Of a DNA stretch of 5,678 nt, positions 1-5,040 are shown in pieces. How positions within the stretch are numbered: position 1 is the first letter of the stretch; each line of letters begins with the position of its first letter. The notes under the pieces are model-generated. The model was not told where the DNA came from and made no database searches. It saw only the letters and a list, made by a program, of their open reading frames with translations. A program made the translations under genes and the position numbers. The DNA lies in contig CAMWNY010000190.1 in the NCBI GenBank assembly GCA_947175775.1, positions 1-5,678 of the forward strand, in the 5' to 3' direction. The DNA comes from an uncultured Lachnospiraceae bacterium. GTDB taxonomy: Bacteria > Bacillota > Clostridia > Lachnospirales > Lachnospiraceae.

Positions 1-231
1 TACAAAATAACAATACTGTTTACCACCAACATTAAAGTTCTTTTTGGCAACCCACAGTTGCGAATACAGATTTTTGCTTTTAACTGCACTTTGTTGCTGG
101 TAGTCTGTCATTTTCTTTAGCGGATTCTTCAGTCTTTCAAGCACACTTCGCTTAGACGACTGCTTCGGTTGGCATAACAGGCTTTGGCAATATCTTTGGC
201 TTGAATACCACCGCTGAGCGCATGAGGAAAA
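1..231 (-). pseudogene. Frame-broken coding remnant running off the left edge
   Basis: I do not recognise this gene. Read leftwards, the frame that begins right after the methyltransferase stop has no stop codon from 231 to the window edge (77 codons). Its only ATG is at 111-109, which would give 37 visible residues beginning MTDYQQQSAV and including NLYSQLWVAKKNF. No good ribosome binding site precedes that ATG. A second minus-strand frame covers about 239-150 and contains GGIQAKDIAKACYANRSSR before a stop. The two coding-like stretches abut in different frames, as expected if one gene had suffered a frameshift. Alternatives are a short real gene starting at 111, or chance open frames. Confidence 0.25.
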
Positions 232-849
232 TTACCTCTCAAAATCTAATTGCACTAATTTTTTTCCATTTGGCAACATATGTTCCAACATATTTATTAC
301 ATGGTAGCCTATTTCAATCATGGCATTTTCTAATGCTTTTTCTTCCATTTGGTGATGGACTTGTTCTAATCCGTCAAAAACGTGTAAGTAAGGAGAATTT
401 GACACCCAGCTATTCTCGGCGTTAATTTGAATAATACAGGAAACATATTTTGGATTTGCACAACGTATTGCTTTCTGAAAACAGGAATAGCCTATATACT
501 CGATAAGCAGATTTGCAATAATCATATCCGCTTGGGGGAGTTTGTCACTTTCATTCAATAAATTGATACACAAACATTCCAATACCCCCTCTAAATCCGG
601 GTATCTGCGAATTACTTCTTTCAAATAAGCAGCATTTACATCTACACCATATACTTTTGAAAACTTATCCTTTGAAATATGTCCAAGACCATTCCCACCC
701 GCAACACCCAATATCATTACAGAGGAAACAGGATAAGAATTAAACTGATCTTCCATCATTTCATTCATAGCCTGTAATTGCATAACAGAAGCAAGTTTCA
801 TGTGATTTTCATAATCTGCTAACGAAATTTCTTCCCACGGATTTTTCAT
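232..849 (-). CDS. Class I SAM-dependent methyltransferase (complete, 205 aa)
   Basis: This is a cytosolic Rossmann-fold methyltransferase; its substrate cannot be told from the sequence. SAM-binding motif I is ILGVAGGNGLGHI (residues 46-58). The acidic residue ending strand beta-2 is D70 in VYGVDVNAAYL, which should contact the SAM ribose. Motif IV is ADMIIANLLIEYIG (107-120). The N-terminal segment MKNPWEEISLADYENHM precedes the fold and resembles stand-alone clostridial methyltransferases that I recall. The start at 849 is supported by GAAGG seven bases upstream (857-861). The length is normal for a compact single-domain enzyme, with no missing motif. It is a different subfamily from the partial methyltransferase at 5352-5678. 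No neighbour suggests a pathway: broken DNA lies on both sides, so it appears to be transcribed alone. Confidence 0.85.
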   Translation of the reverse strand: MKNPWEEISLADYENHMKLASVMQLQAMNEMMEDQFNSYPVSSVMILGVAGGNGLGHISKDKFSKVYGVDVNAAYLKEVIRRYPDLEGVLECLCINLLNESDKLPQADMIIANLLIEYIGYSCFQKAIRCANPKYVSCIIQINAENSWVSNSPYLHVFDGLEQVHHQMEEKALENAMIEIGYHVINMLEHMLPNGKKLVQLDFER

Positions 850-894
850 TAAATTACCTTCTTTTCATATTTCATTTTGTTTCTTTATGTATTT

Positions 895-1085
895 TTAGCT
901 CCTGGTGCACGACATGCGATACATAACGAAGACAGCGGCATTGAAATAGAACACGCCTCTTCGTATTTTACGATGATAATAATGTCAGCGGCGGAATGTA
1001 CTCCTCGGTAACTTATCTGCAGTTTCAGGAAGATACGGGCAGTTGGGTTGTGGTGGATACCATTGCGTCTTCGGCAAGTTCATAA
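895..1085 (+). pseudogene. Degraded 3' end of an unidentified plus-strand gene
   Basis: Two plus-strand frames read like protein. The first runs from about 895 and contains APGARHAIHNEDSGIEIEH. The second contains FVFYDDNNVSGGMYSSV and then QEDTGSWVVVDTIASSASS, ending at a TAA at 1083-1085. They abut near 955-970 in different frames, which suggests one gene tail broken by a frameshift. There is no plausible start or ribosome binding site, and I do not recognise a family. The last 58 bases overlap a minus-strand ORF that also looks plausible, so at most one of the two is real in the overlap. The call rests on amino-acid composition only. Confidence 0.25.
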
Positions 1086-1192
1086 ACACACCGAGTCTCC
1101 CCCGTAAGTTTAAAGTACCTTTTGGAGATCACGCCTTCTTTGGAAATATCCTTTGACAAATAAATGTCAAATTCGGGCATCAATGGATTCAC
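1025..1192 (-). CDS. Small ORF overlapping the lipoprotein stop (55 aa from GTG)
   Basis: This is a short ORF of unknown function. If it starts at GTG 1192, the start overlaps the lipoprotein stop (GTGA arrangement). A GAGG sequence sits five bases upstream, so translation could be coupled to the upstream gene. An ATG at 1180 would give 51 residues but lacks a well-spaced ribosome binding site. The peptide begins MPEFDIYLSKDISKEG and later has YFKLTGETRCVYELAEDAM. It has no signal peptide or membrane segment and resembles no family known to me. Coupling would place it in an operon with the lipoprotein. It may instead be the leftover N-terminus of a longer gene, because it ends inside a decayed region, or it may be fortuitous. 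Confidence 0.3.
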   Translation of the reverse strand: MNPLMPEFDIYLSKDISKEGVISKRYFKLTGETRCVYELAEDAMVSTTTQLPVSS

Positions 1193-2136
1193 ACTTCTTC
1201 CTCTGTCTTTTCCAATCTTTCCCGCTCTTGAATCTTATCGCTGTCGGATACAGCAGTAATTGCTGCATATTCTATTTTCGTTCCTGTAAACCGTATCACA
1301 TATTCCCTGTCTGTTTCGAGGTCTTTTAACATTGCTTTTGATGCCGTGGTGTCAACAGTTCCATGCCAAACGCTTCTCCATAAAACATTGTCAGTCTTGT
1401 TATCCGCGATTTCTAAAATGCCTTCTTCGCCTTTCATTTGATACAGAAGGTTTAATTCCAAGGTTTCCATATCCTTCGTAACGTAAAACAGTCTTTCGTC
1501 GATGAATGGGTCTGCGTCGTCATAATTTTCTGTCAGTTCCATTTCAATCTCAAACTTTGGGGGCATGGAATGAGTGCTGTTATCATTATTGGAATAGTAA
1601 TAGTGCACGTTGTCGGAAAGGCTGAATCCGATGTCAAATATGGCAGCAGCACGATTACCCGTAAAATAGATCTCTCCTGTTCCCGCAGGTATCTCGAGCG
1701 ACTGATTGATAAACATGGTATTGTTATCTGTTATGTCGCGGCTGTCTGCCAAGGTTATAACGGTTCCGTCGGGGGATTGATATACAAGCGACATGTCGCC
1801 TTCCATCGGATTAAGGTTTCCCGTAACGGTTATCTGCGCGTCATCGGCTGCTTCCAGCATTGTCAGCGTCTTTTTGTCCTTTAAATAAACGTTGCCGCTT
1901 GTCATATATGTTTCGTCTTTTTGCCAGCTCGAAAACGATGAAAAGTAATTTTCCTCTTGTGCCTGCGTGTCATATGTCGCTGCAATTGGATCCTTAACGA
2001 CTGTATCCGTAACTGTTGCCGTTTCCCAAACGGCAGTTTCATTCTCCGGCTGTTTCCCACAAGCCGACAGGAAACACAATGTACTTATCCCCAATAAATA
2101 CAACCTGATTTTACGATTATAAGCAATCTTTTTCAT
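1189..2136 (-). CDS. Secreted lipoprotein with two similar beta-rich domains (315 aa)
   Basis: This is a surface-anchored lipoprotein of unknown function. The N-terminus has basic residues (MKKIAYNRKIR), a hydrophobic stretch (12-23) and the lipobox LSAC, so C26 should be lipidated after signal peptidase II cleavage. A low-complexity linker rich in T, E, D and Q follows (about 28-65). The rest looks like beta-sandwich material. Residues about 102-175 and 226-298 resemble each other: both carry an MxGxxxxL-type strand pair and a late FTG turn (YFTGNRAAAIF; RFTGTKIEYAAI), ending in an SD pair. The C-terminus is charged (QERERLEKTEEEV). Start 2136 is supported by GGAGG six bases upstream (2143-2147). 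A substrate-binding or adhesion role is possible, but nothing seen proves either. Confidence 0.8.
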   Translation of the reverse strand: MKKIAYNRKIRLYLLGISTLCFLSACGKQPENETAVWETATVTDTVVKDPIAATYDTQAQEENYFSSFSSWQKDETYMTSGNVYLKDKKTLTMLEAADDAQITVTGNLNPMEGDMSLVYQSPDGTVITLADSRDITDNNTMFINQSLEIPAGTGEIYFTGNRAAAIFDIGFSLSDNVHYYYSNNDNSTHSMPPKFEIEMELTENYDDADPFIDERLFYVTKDMETLELNLLYQMKGEEGILEIADNKTDNVLWRSVWHGTVDTTASKAMLKDLETDREYVIRFTGTKIEYAAITAVSDSDKIQERERLEKTEEEV

Positions 2137-2176
2137 AAGCAGCCTCCGTTTTTGTTGTATGATATTTGCTATATTG

Positions 2177-2185
2177 ATTATAGCA
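2177..2185 (-). promoter_or_regulatory. Extended -10 promoter of the lipoprotein gene
   Basis: The minus strand reads TGCTATAAT, a perfect TATAAT preceded by the TGN extension, about 40 bases upstream of the lipoprotein start and 30 upstream of its ribosome binding site. No convincing -35 hexamer lies 17 bases upstream, which is tolerated for extended -10 promoters. Confidence 0.5.
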
Positions 2186-2333
2186 TTGTTTGTTTAAGAA
2201 ATGCTTATAATAATGTTTAAGGTTTGCTTAACTTGGAATGATTTTCCCTTAATGTATGCAAAAAACGCCAAAACTTGGTGCTTCATGTTATCAGGCAATT
2301 TATATAATTTAACAATGTATTCATTTAATAAGA

Positions 2334-2440
2334 CGGAACATACAATCGTATGTCAGTTGAATAAAAGCAGCGGGCGGAACAGATAGCCGTCACCCTAGTT
2401 GGAGATATGGGAAGAAGCACCTCACCTATTTTAATCAAAA
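2334..2440 (+). repeat. 107-bp direct repeat, copy 1
   Basis: This copy aligns without gaps to 5190-5296 (94 of 107 positions identical by eye). It begins CGGAACATAC and contains an inverted repeat (ACATAC, four bases, GTATGT; 2338-2353). It also holds the fully conserved 22-base block at 2384-2405 (core TAGCCGTCACCCTAGTTGGA). The in-frame tail GTYNRMSVE-stop is preserved here, versus GTYNHMSLE-stop in copy 2, but the zinc-ribbon gene that precedes copy 2 is absent. The terminator-like hairpin near its end is damaged compared with copy 2. A decayed restriction-type gene starts directly after it. Confidence 0.85.
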
Positions 2441-3135
2441 AAGGGGCTGTCGGGAAATATTGATATGCTCCCTTTTCTTGAAATCGACTTGTCTAATATA
2501 CGAAAAGAAACGATAGTGGAGCTAAAACGCTTCCGAAAGGATGCATTTGATATTAAGTCTATATTGAGTAGTGCAACAGATTTAAAATATATGACAATGA
2601 ATATATAACAATGATTAAAAATGTAATTGCTGAACAATTTGATAATCCCTCTGATCAATTTGTAAAAGTATTATTGAATAAAAATATATACAGTGGTACG
2701 AAAACGCAAGCTGTATTGGATAAATTTAAGAAACTTATTCAAAAAGCCTTTGATGAGTATATAAATGATACCATAACCAAACGTTTAAGTACTGTAATCT
2801 CTCCTGATGCCATATTATCGCCTGCATCAAAAGTGGAAGATGATATTGAAATAACATTAGAAGAAAAAGAAGTATTGGATTTTGTAAGAGACATTTTAAA
2901 CACTGACCTTGATATTAAATACAAAAAAACTTCCCGATATGCATATATGCAACTAGGAGATTCATCTCTAAAATGGATATGTCGCGTATATATCAGAAAA
3001 GACCAGCATCTATTTACTTTACATAAATTTGAAGACACTACTTATGAATGTGAATACTGTTTTGATGAAATCGAACAACTTGAATCAATACAAAATGTAA
3101 TTAAAGATACATTTGAAAAGTGTAAAGAATCTTAA
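2441..3135 (+). pseudogene. Truncated, frameshifted HsdR_N-type restriction protein
   Basis: This is the C-terminal two thirds of what I recall as the 'type I restriction enzyme R protein N-terminal domain' family, normally about 350 residues. Frame A (about 2447-2608) reads NIDMLPFLEIDLSNI and KRFRKDAFDIKSILSSATDL, then hits a stop at 2606. Frame B (2611-3135) continues with NPSDQFVKVLLNKNIYSG, then AFDEYINDTI, an acidic linker and WICRVYIRKDQHLFTL. The two frames are consecutive parts of the family pattern, so a small indel near 2588-2606 broke the gene. The N-terminal half, which carries the PD-(D/E)xK nuclease core, is missing, and the homology starts within about 15 bases of repeat copy 1. 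Neither ATG (2465 or 2611) has a good ribosome binding site. The sequence is markedly AT-rich compared with its neighbours, consistent with transfer. It is probably inactive. Confidence 0.7.
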
Positions 3136-3152
3136 CTACAAAAACAACCTGA

Positions 3153-3257
3153 GGGGATTCTTTCAGAATCCAAAGGACAGATGAAATTGCTGAATACACA
3201 GAAGATCTGCTGTCAACCGAAAGCTCCACCTATACTGTCATCAAAAGAGAAAGATGA
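3153..3257 (+). pseudogene. Short coding remnant, C-terminal type
   Basis: This open frame without a start codon reads GDSFRIQRTDEIAEYTEDL followed by STESSTYTVIKRER and a TGA at 3255-3257. Its composition is protein-like, and the basic KRER ending suggests a real C-terminus, but I do not recognise the family. It follows the broken restriction gene by 17 bases and may be the tail of another lost gene. A 7-bp perfect hairpin (GGATTCT, three bases, AGAATCC; 3155-3171) lies at its beginning, without a T-tract. Confidence 0.25.
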
Positions 3258-3276
3258 ATAAAAACTTGATGAACGT

Positions 3277-3320
3277 AAGGGTATGGCTAAAAAGCTGTAC
3301 CTTTTTATTTTATTCTTTTT
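3277..3320 (+). terminator. Rho-independent terminator upstream of hicAB
   Basis: The 12-bp arms at 3277-3288 and 3293-3304 pair completely once G-U wobbles are allowed, around an AAAA loop. A long T-rich tail (TTTTTATTTTATTCTTTTTT) follows. It would end transcripts from the remnants upstream and insulate the hicAB promoter. Confidence 0.7.
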
Positions 3321-3321
3321 T

Positions 3322-3367
3322 CTACGTAATAATACGTATTTATATTGACATACGTATTATTACGTAG
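3322..3367. promoter_or_regulatory. Perfect 17-bp inverted repeat: likely HicB operator
   Basis: The arms CTACGTAATAATACGTA (3322-3338) and its exact complement (3351-3367) are separated by 12 bases. Each arm contains two TACGTA hexamers spaced exactly 10 bp apart (starts 3323, 3333, 3351, 3361), so paired sites lie on the same face of the helix. The right arm fills the whole -35/-10 spacer of the hicAB promoter. Antitoxins with a ribbon-helix-helix end, as HicB has here, commonly repress their own operon at such sites. Binding by HicB is inferred. Confidence 0.7.
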
Positions 3368-3373
3368 TACAAT
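3345..3373 (+). promoter_or_regulatory. hicAB promoter (TTGACA, 17 bp, TACAAT)
   Basis: A consensus -35 TTGACA (3345-3350), a 17-bp spacer (3351-3367) and -10 TACAAT (3368-3373) give a near-ideal housekeeping promoter. Transcription should start near 3380, about 20 bases before hicA. The overlap with the inverted repeat predicts tight repression when the antitoxin is abundant. Confidence 0.8.
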
Positions 3374-3399
3374 AAAATCATGATAAGGAAAGGAGATAC

Positions 3400-3594
3400 A
3401 TGAAAATGCCAATGACACCACGCGAGATGATAATACATCTCAAGAAAAATGGTTTTACGGTAGTCGGTCAAAATGGTTCCCATGTCAAAATGAGAAACGA
3501 TGCAACCGGACGCCAAACCGAAATTCCTTATCATAGCACAGCTCTTAAAAAAGGACTTGAGCAAGCTATATTAAAGCAGGCGGGACTGAAATAG
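3400..3594 (+). CDS. hicA: HicA family mRNA-interferase toxin (64 aa)
   Basis: HicA toxins are small ribonucleases with a double-stranded-RNA-binding-like fold that cleave mRNA and stop growth until neutralised by HicB. The family pattern is complete here: an N-terminal helix (TPREMIIHLKKNGFTVV), the catalytic histidine H28 in QNGSHVKM, then a basic strand (RNDATGRQTEIPYH). It ends with the typical tail KKGLEQAILKQAGLK. The length is normal for HicA. The start at 3400 has GGAG four bases upstream; the in-frame ATG at 3406 (M3) is less well spaced. It is the first gene of a two-gene operon with hicB 28 bases downstream. Its stop codon lies inside a strong hairpin (3580-3600) that could affect how much toxin or antitoxin is made. 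Confidence 0.93.
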   Translation: MKMPMTPREMIIHLKKNGFTVVGQNGSHVKMRNDATGRQTEIPYHSTALKKGLEQAILKQAGLK

Positions 3595-3600
3595 TCCCGC
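3580..3600 (+). promoter_or_regulatory. Intercistronic hairpin over the hicA stop codon
   Basis: GCGGGACT (3580-3587) and AGTCCCGC (3593-3600) form a perfect 8-bp GC-rich stem with a five-base loop, enclosing the hicA TAG (3592-3594). A-rich sequence rather than a T-tract follows, so it is not a standard terminator. It may protect or cleave the message, or tune hicA and hicB translation separately. The structure is seen; the role is inferred. Confidence 0.6.
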
Positions 3601-3622
3601 TCTCAAAAAACGGAGGCGCTAT

Positions 3623-4018
3623 ATGAAGAAATTATTTTATCCTGCATTATTTCACAAAGCAGAAGAAGGCGGATTTTGGGTTTCTTTTCCTGATGTTCCC
3701 GAATGCCTTACACAGGGCGATGATATGACACAGGCTTATGAAATGGCTGTAGATGCACTTGGTTTGGCTCTGACCTGCCGCGAAAAAGAGCAGCAACCAT
3801 TGCCTGACAGTTCCGATCCGACAACAATTACACCCGAGCACGATGCATTCCTTGTCGTCATTGAATTTGATATGCTTTCCTACAAAAAACGCACCAGCTC
3901 TCGCGCGGTAAAGAAAACTTTAAGCATTCCGGAATGGCTGAATGAAGCTGCAATGTCTATGGACTTGAACTTTTCCCAAGTATTACAAGAAGCACTGCTC
4001 TCCAAAATACAAGCATAA
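3623..4018 (+). CDS. hicB: HicB family antitoxin with RHH-like C-terminus (131 aa)
   Basis: This is the antitoxin of the pair. The N-terminal HicB domain (about 1-85) has the signature FYPALFHKAEEGGFWVSFPD, followed by VPECLTQGDDMTQAYEMA and ALGLAL. This partly degenerate RNase H-like fold covers the HicA active site. The C-terminus (about 96-131) reads KKTLSIPEWLNEAAMSMD then FSQVLQEALLSKI, the strand-helix-helix pattern of a ribbon-helix-helix DNA-binding domain that suits the inverted repeat at 3322-3367. The start is supported by GGAGG seven bases upstream. The length is typical for HicB proteins with a DNA-binding tail. It is co-transcribed with hicA in toxin-first order and is probably autoregulated. 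No damage is seen, so the module looks intact. Confidence 0.93.
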   Translation: MKKLFYPALFHKAEEGGFWVSFPDVPECLTQGDDMTQAYEMAVDALGLALTCREKEQQPLPDSSDPTTITPEHDAFLVVIEFDMLSYKKRTSSRAVKKTLSIPEWLNEAAMSMDLNFSQVLQEALLSKIQA

Positions 4019-4100
4019 TAAGGAGGTACTTTACTTTTCCTAACCTCGTTAACATTTTTAAAGTTTGTTAAATATTTATATATTTGCAAGATATGAAAAA
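4019..4100 (+). other. Orphan ribosome binding site after hicB, no gene follows
   Basis: AAGGAGG (4020-4026) starts two bases after the hicB stop, but no start codon lies at a usable distance and the following frames close quickly. It may be the leader of a lost third gene. Its GAGGT (4024-4028) could also pair with ACCTC about 15 bases later. A five-codon ORF at 4093 has no ribosome binding site and is not called. Confidence 0.3.
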
Positions 4101-4141
4101 ACAAGAGTAGATTTTATACCATTATATCTGATAAAATATTA

Positions 4142-4170
4142 TTGACGTATTGATAATTACGCGTTATCAT
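4142..4170 (+). promoter_or_regulatory. Probable promoter of the Uma2 gene with spacer inverted repeat
   Basis: TTGACG (4142-4147), a 17-bp spacer and TATCAT (4165-4170) lie about 70 bases before the Uma2 start. The inverted repeat TGATAA (4151-4156) / TTATCA (4164-4169) occupies the spacer and overlaps the -10, so a repressor could block it. The layout echoes the hicAB promoter but the sequence differs. Confidence 0.5.
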
Positions 4171-4238
4171 TTCATACAAATGATTGAAGCGAAACAGCTT
4201 ATAGTATCGTAAAGTATATATCGAAGGAGGTTATCGAC

Positions 4239-4784
4239 ATGGCATTACCGCAGGAAAAAAACTATACAGTCAATGATATTTACGCCCTTCCGGACGGACA
4301 GCGAGCGGAACTGATTGACGGTCAGATGTATATGATGGCGCCGCCAAACCGTATCCACCAAAGGCTTTCCCACCTGTTGGACTGGACAATTGAAAACTAT
4401 ATCCGCAGCAAAAAAGGCAGCTGTGAAGTCTATCCGGCTCCATTTTCCGTATTCCTGAATGAAGATGACCGAAACTACATTGAACCGGATATTTCCGTTA
4501 TCTGTGACAAAAGTAAATTAACCGAAAAGGGCTGTAATGGAGCCCCTGACTGGATTATTGAAATCACTTCTCCATCCAACCCGCAAAATGATTATGGGAT
4601 TAAACTTTTCAAATACCGCACTGCTGGCGTCCGTGAATACTGGATTGTTAACCCGCACACGAAAACTGTTACAGTATATGACTTTGAAAAAGGAGACAGG
4701 GCAAACCAATACAGTTTTGAAGACGATGTGCCGGTTAATATTTACGAGGATTTCATTATTAATATTGCAAATTTGCTTTCATAG
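4239..4784 (+). CDS. Uma2 family (DUF820) predicted PD-(D/E)xK nuclease (181 aa)
   Basis: Uma2 proteins have a restriction-endonuclease-like fold and are predicted nucleases of unknown biological role, abundant in cyanobacteria and present in Firmicutes accessory DNA. Family landmarks in order: an N-terminal YTVNDIYALPDGQRAELIDG with E24; YIEPDISVIC with candidate metal ligand D84; PDWIIEITSPSNPQNDYG with E108; and the lysine-bearing helix IKLFKYRTAGVREYWIV (K122 and K125), then a closing strand TKTVTVYDF. The position after E108 that usually holds lysine (E-x-K) is T110, as in other Uma2 members, where a lysine on the following helix is thought to substitute. The start is supported by AAGGAGG eight bases upstream. 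The length is normal and no damage is seen. It has its own promoter and is probably transcribed alone. Confidence 0.88.
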   Translation: MALPQEKNYTVNDIYALPDGQRAELIDGQMYMMAPPNRIHQRLSHLLDWTIENYIRSKKGSCEVYPAPFSVFLNEDDRNYIEPDISVICDKSKLTEKGCNGAPDWIIEITSPSNPQNDYGIKLFKYRTAGVREYWIVNPHTKTVTVYDFEKGDRANQYSFEDDVPVNIYEDFIINIANLLS

Positions 4785-4838
4785 GCATATTTGCGACGTC
4801 GCAATTAAATTGAAAATGAGACAGTGACAAATTGTCAC
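4767..4838. repeat. Cluster of perfect short palindromes after Uma2
   Basis: Four palindromes lie close together: GCAAATTTGC (4767-4776, inside the Uma2 3' end), TTGCGACGTCGCAA (4791-4804), CAATTAAATTG (4802-4812) and GTGACAAATTGTCAC (4824-4838). None has a T-tract. They could be protein-binding sites or cruciform-prone ends of an element. Positions 4785-5040 hold no convincing gene. Confidence 0.5.
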
Positions 4839-4880
4839 CAACTGAATTTAAAATCCCATAAAAGCCAAAACATCGCAACA

Positions 4881-4950
4881 AATAAAAGCGCCCGATGCCA
4901 AAACACCGGGCAGTTTTCATAATATCCCCAAAATGAGACATTACATTCAC
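4881..4950 (-). ncRNA. Candidate short transcript (about 70 nt) or attenuated leader
   Basis: A minus-strand promoter (4957-4985) is followed about 40 bases after its expected start by a terminator hairpin (4890-4911) with a T-tract, predicting a discrete RNA of about 70 nt. A start codon with a GGGG sequence upstream opens a 53-residue frame at about 4920 that reads through the hairpin (MKTARCFGIGRFYLL) and ends inside Uma2. It looks spurious, but it would make the hairpin an attenuator if translated. Position and direction are inferred from the signals alone. Confidence 0.3.
4885..4911. terminator. Terminator hairpin, best on minus strand, possibly bidirectional
   Basis: The arms GCCCGATG (4890-4897) and CACCGGGC (4904-4911) enclose a six-base loop. 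On the minus strand all eight pairs form (one G-U), followed by GCTTTTATTTG. On the plus strand one A-C mismatch remains and AGTTTT follows, so it could also end the Uma2 transcript, whose stop is about 105 bases upstream. Confidence 0.6.
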
Positions 4951-4973
4951 AACAATATTGTATCATTTCGGGG
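4926..4973. repeat. Imperfect 11-bp inverted repeat around a minus promoter
   Basis: CCCCAAAATGA (4926-4936) and TCATTTCGGGG (4963-4973) match in 10 of 11 positions. Between them lies the palindrome ACAATATTGT (4952-4961), which overlaps the minus-strand -10. The arrangement looks like an operator or an element terminus; no function is shown. Confidence 0.4.
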
Positions 4974-4985
4974 AGCAGCCTGCAA
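4957..4985 (-). promoter_or_regulatory. Minus-strand promoter with extended -10
   Basis: Read on the minus strand, TTGCAG (4985-4980), a 17-bp spacer and TGA-TACAAT (extended -10, hexamer 4962-4957) form a plausible promoter that points away from the zinc-ribbon gene. The -35 is weak (3 of 6); the extended -10 carries the call. Confidence 0.4.
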
Positions 4986-4988
4986 GCG

Positions 4989-5017
4989 TTAAATGCGCCG
5001 GCTGTTATTTTTATACT
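4989..5017 (+). promoter_or_regulatory. Weak candidate promoter of the zinc-ribbon gene
   Basis: TTAAAT (4989-4994), a 17-bp spacer and TATACT (5012-5017) lie about 25 bases upstream of the zinc-ribbon start. The -10 matches 5 of 6 consensus bases; the -35 is poor. It diverges from the minus-strand promoter at 4957-4985, forming a back-to-back pair. Confidence 0.3.
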
Positions 5018-5040
5018 TATTTTTTAAGGAGGATTTCATT

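Noticed and set aside
201..425. Plus-strand 74-codon ORF
   Set aside because: It is antisense to the methyltransferase C-terminus, has no ribosome binding site and has an atypical composition.
1570..1884. Plus-strand 104-codon ORF inside the lipoprotein gene
   Set aside because: It is fully antisense to a gene with a signal peptide, ribosome binding site and promoter. It has no ribosome binding site of its own and no recognisable domain.
2201..2386. Plus-strand 61-codon ORF running into repeat copy 1
   Set aside because: It has no ribosome binding site, and its frame differs from the conserved GTYNRMSVE tail of the repeat. It probably arises from AT-rich intergenic DNA.
2431..3038. Minus-strand ORFs at 2431-2658 and 2739-3038
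   Set aside because: They are shadows of the HsdR_N-type remnant, rich in S, F and I as expected for antisense of AT-rich coding DNA.
3155..3171. Terminator at the GGATTCT/AGAATCC hairpin
   Set aside because: The stem is perfect but no T-tract follows, and a much better terminator lies at 3277-3320.
4537..4950. Plus ORF 4537-4827 and minus ORF 4759-4950
   Set aside because: The first is an alternate frame of Uma2. The second crosses a terminator hairpin and the palindromes and overlaps the Uma2 end; only its promoter-like signals were kept as a candidate RNA.
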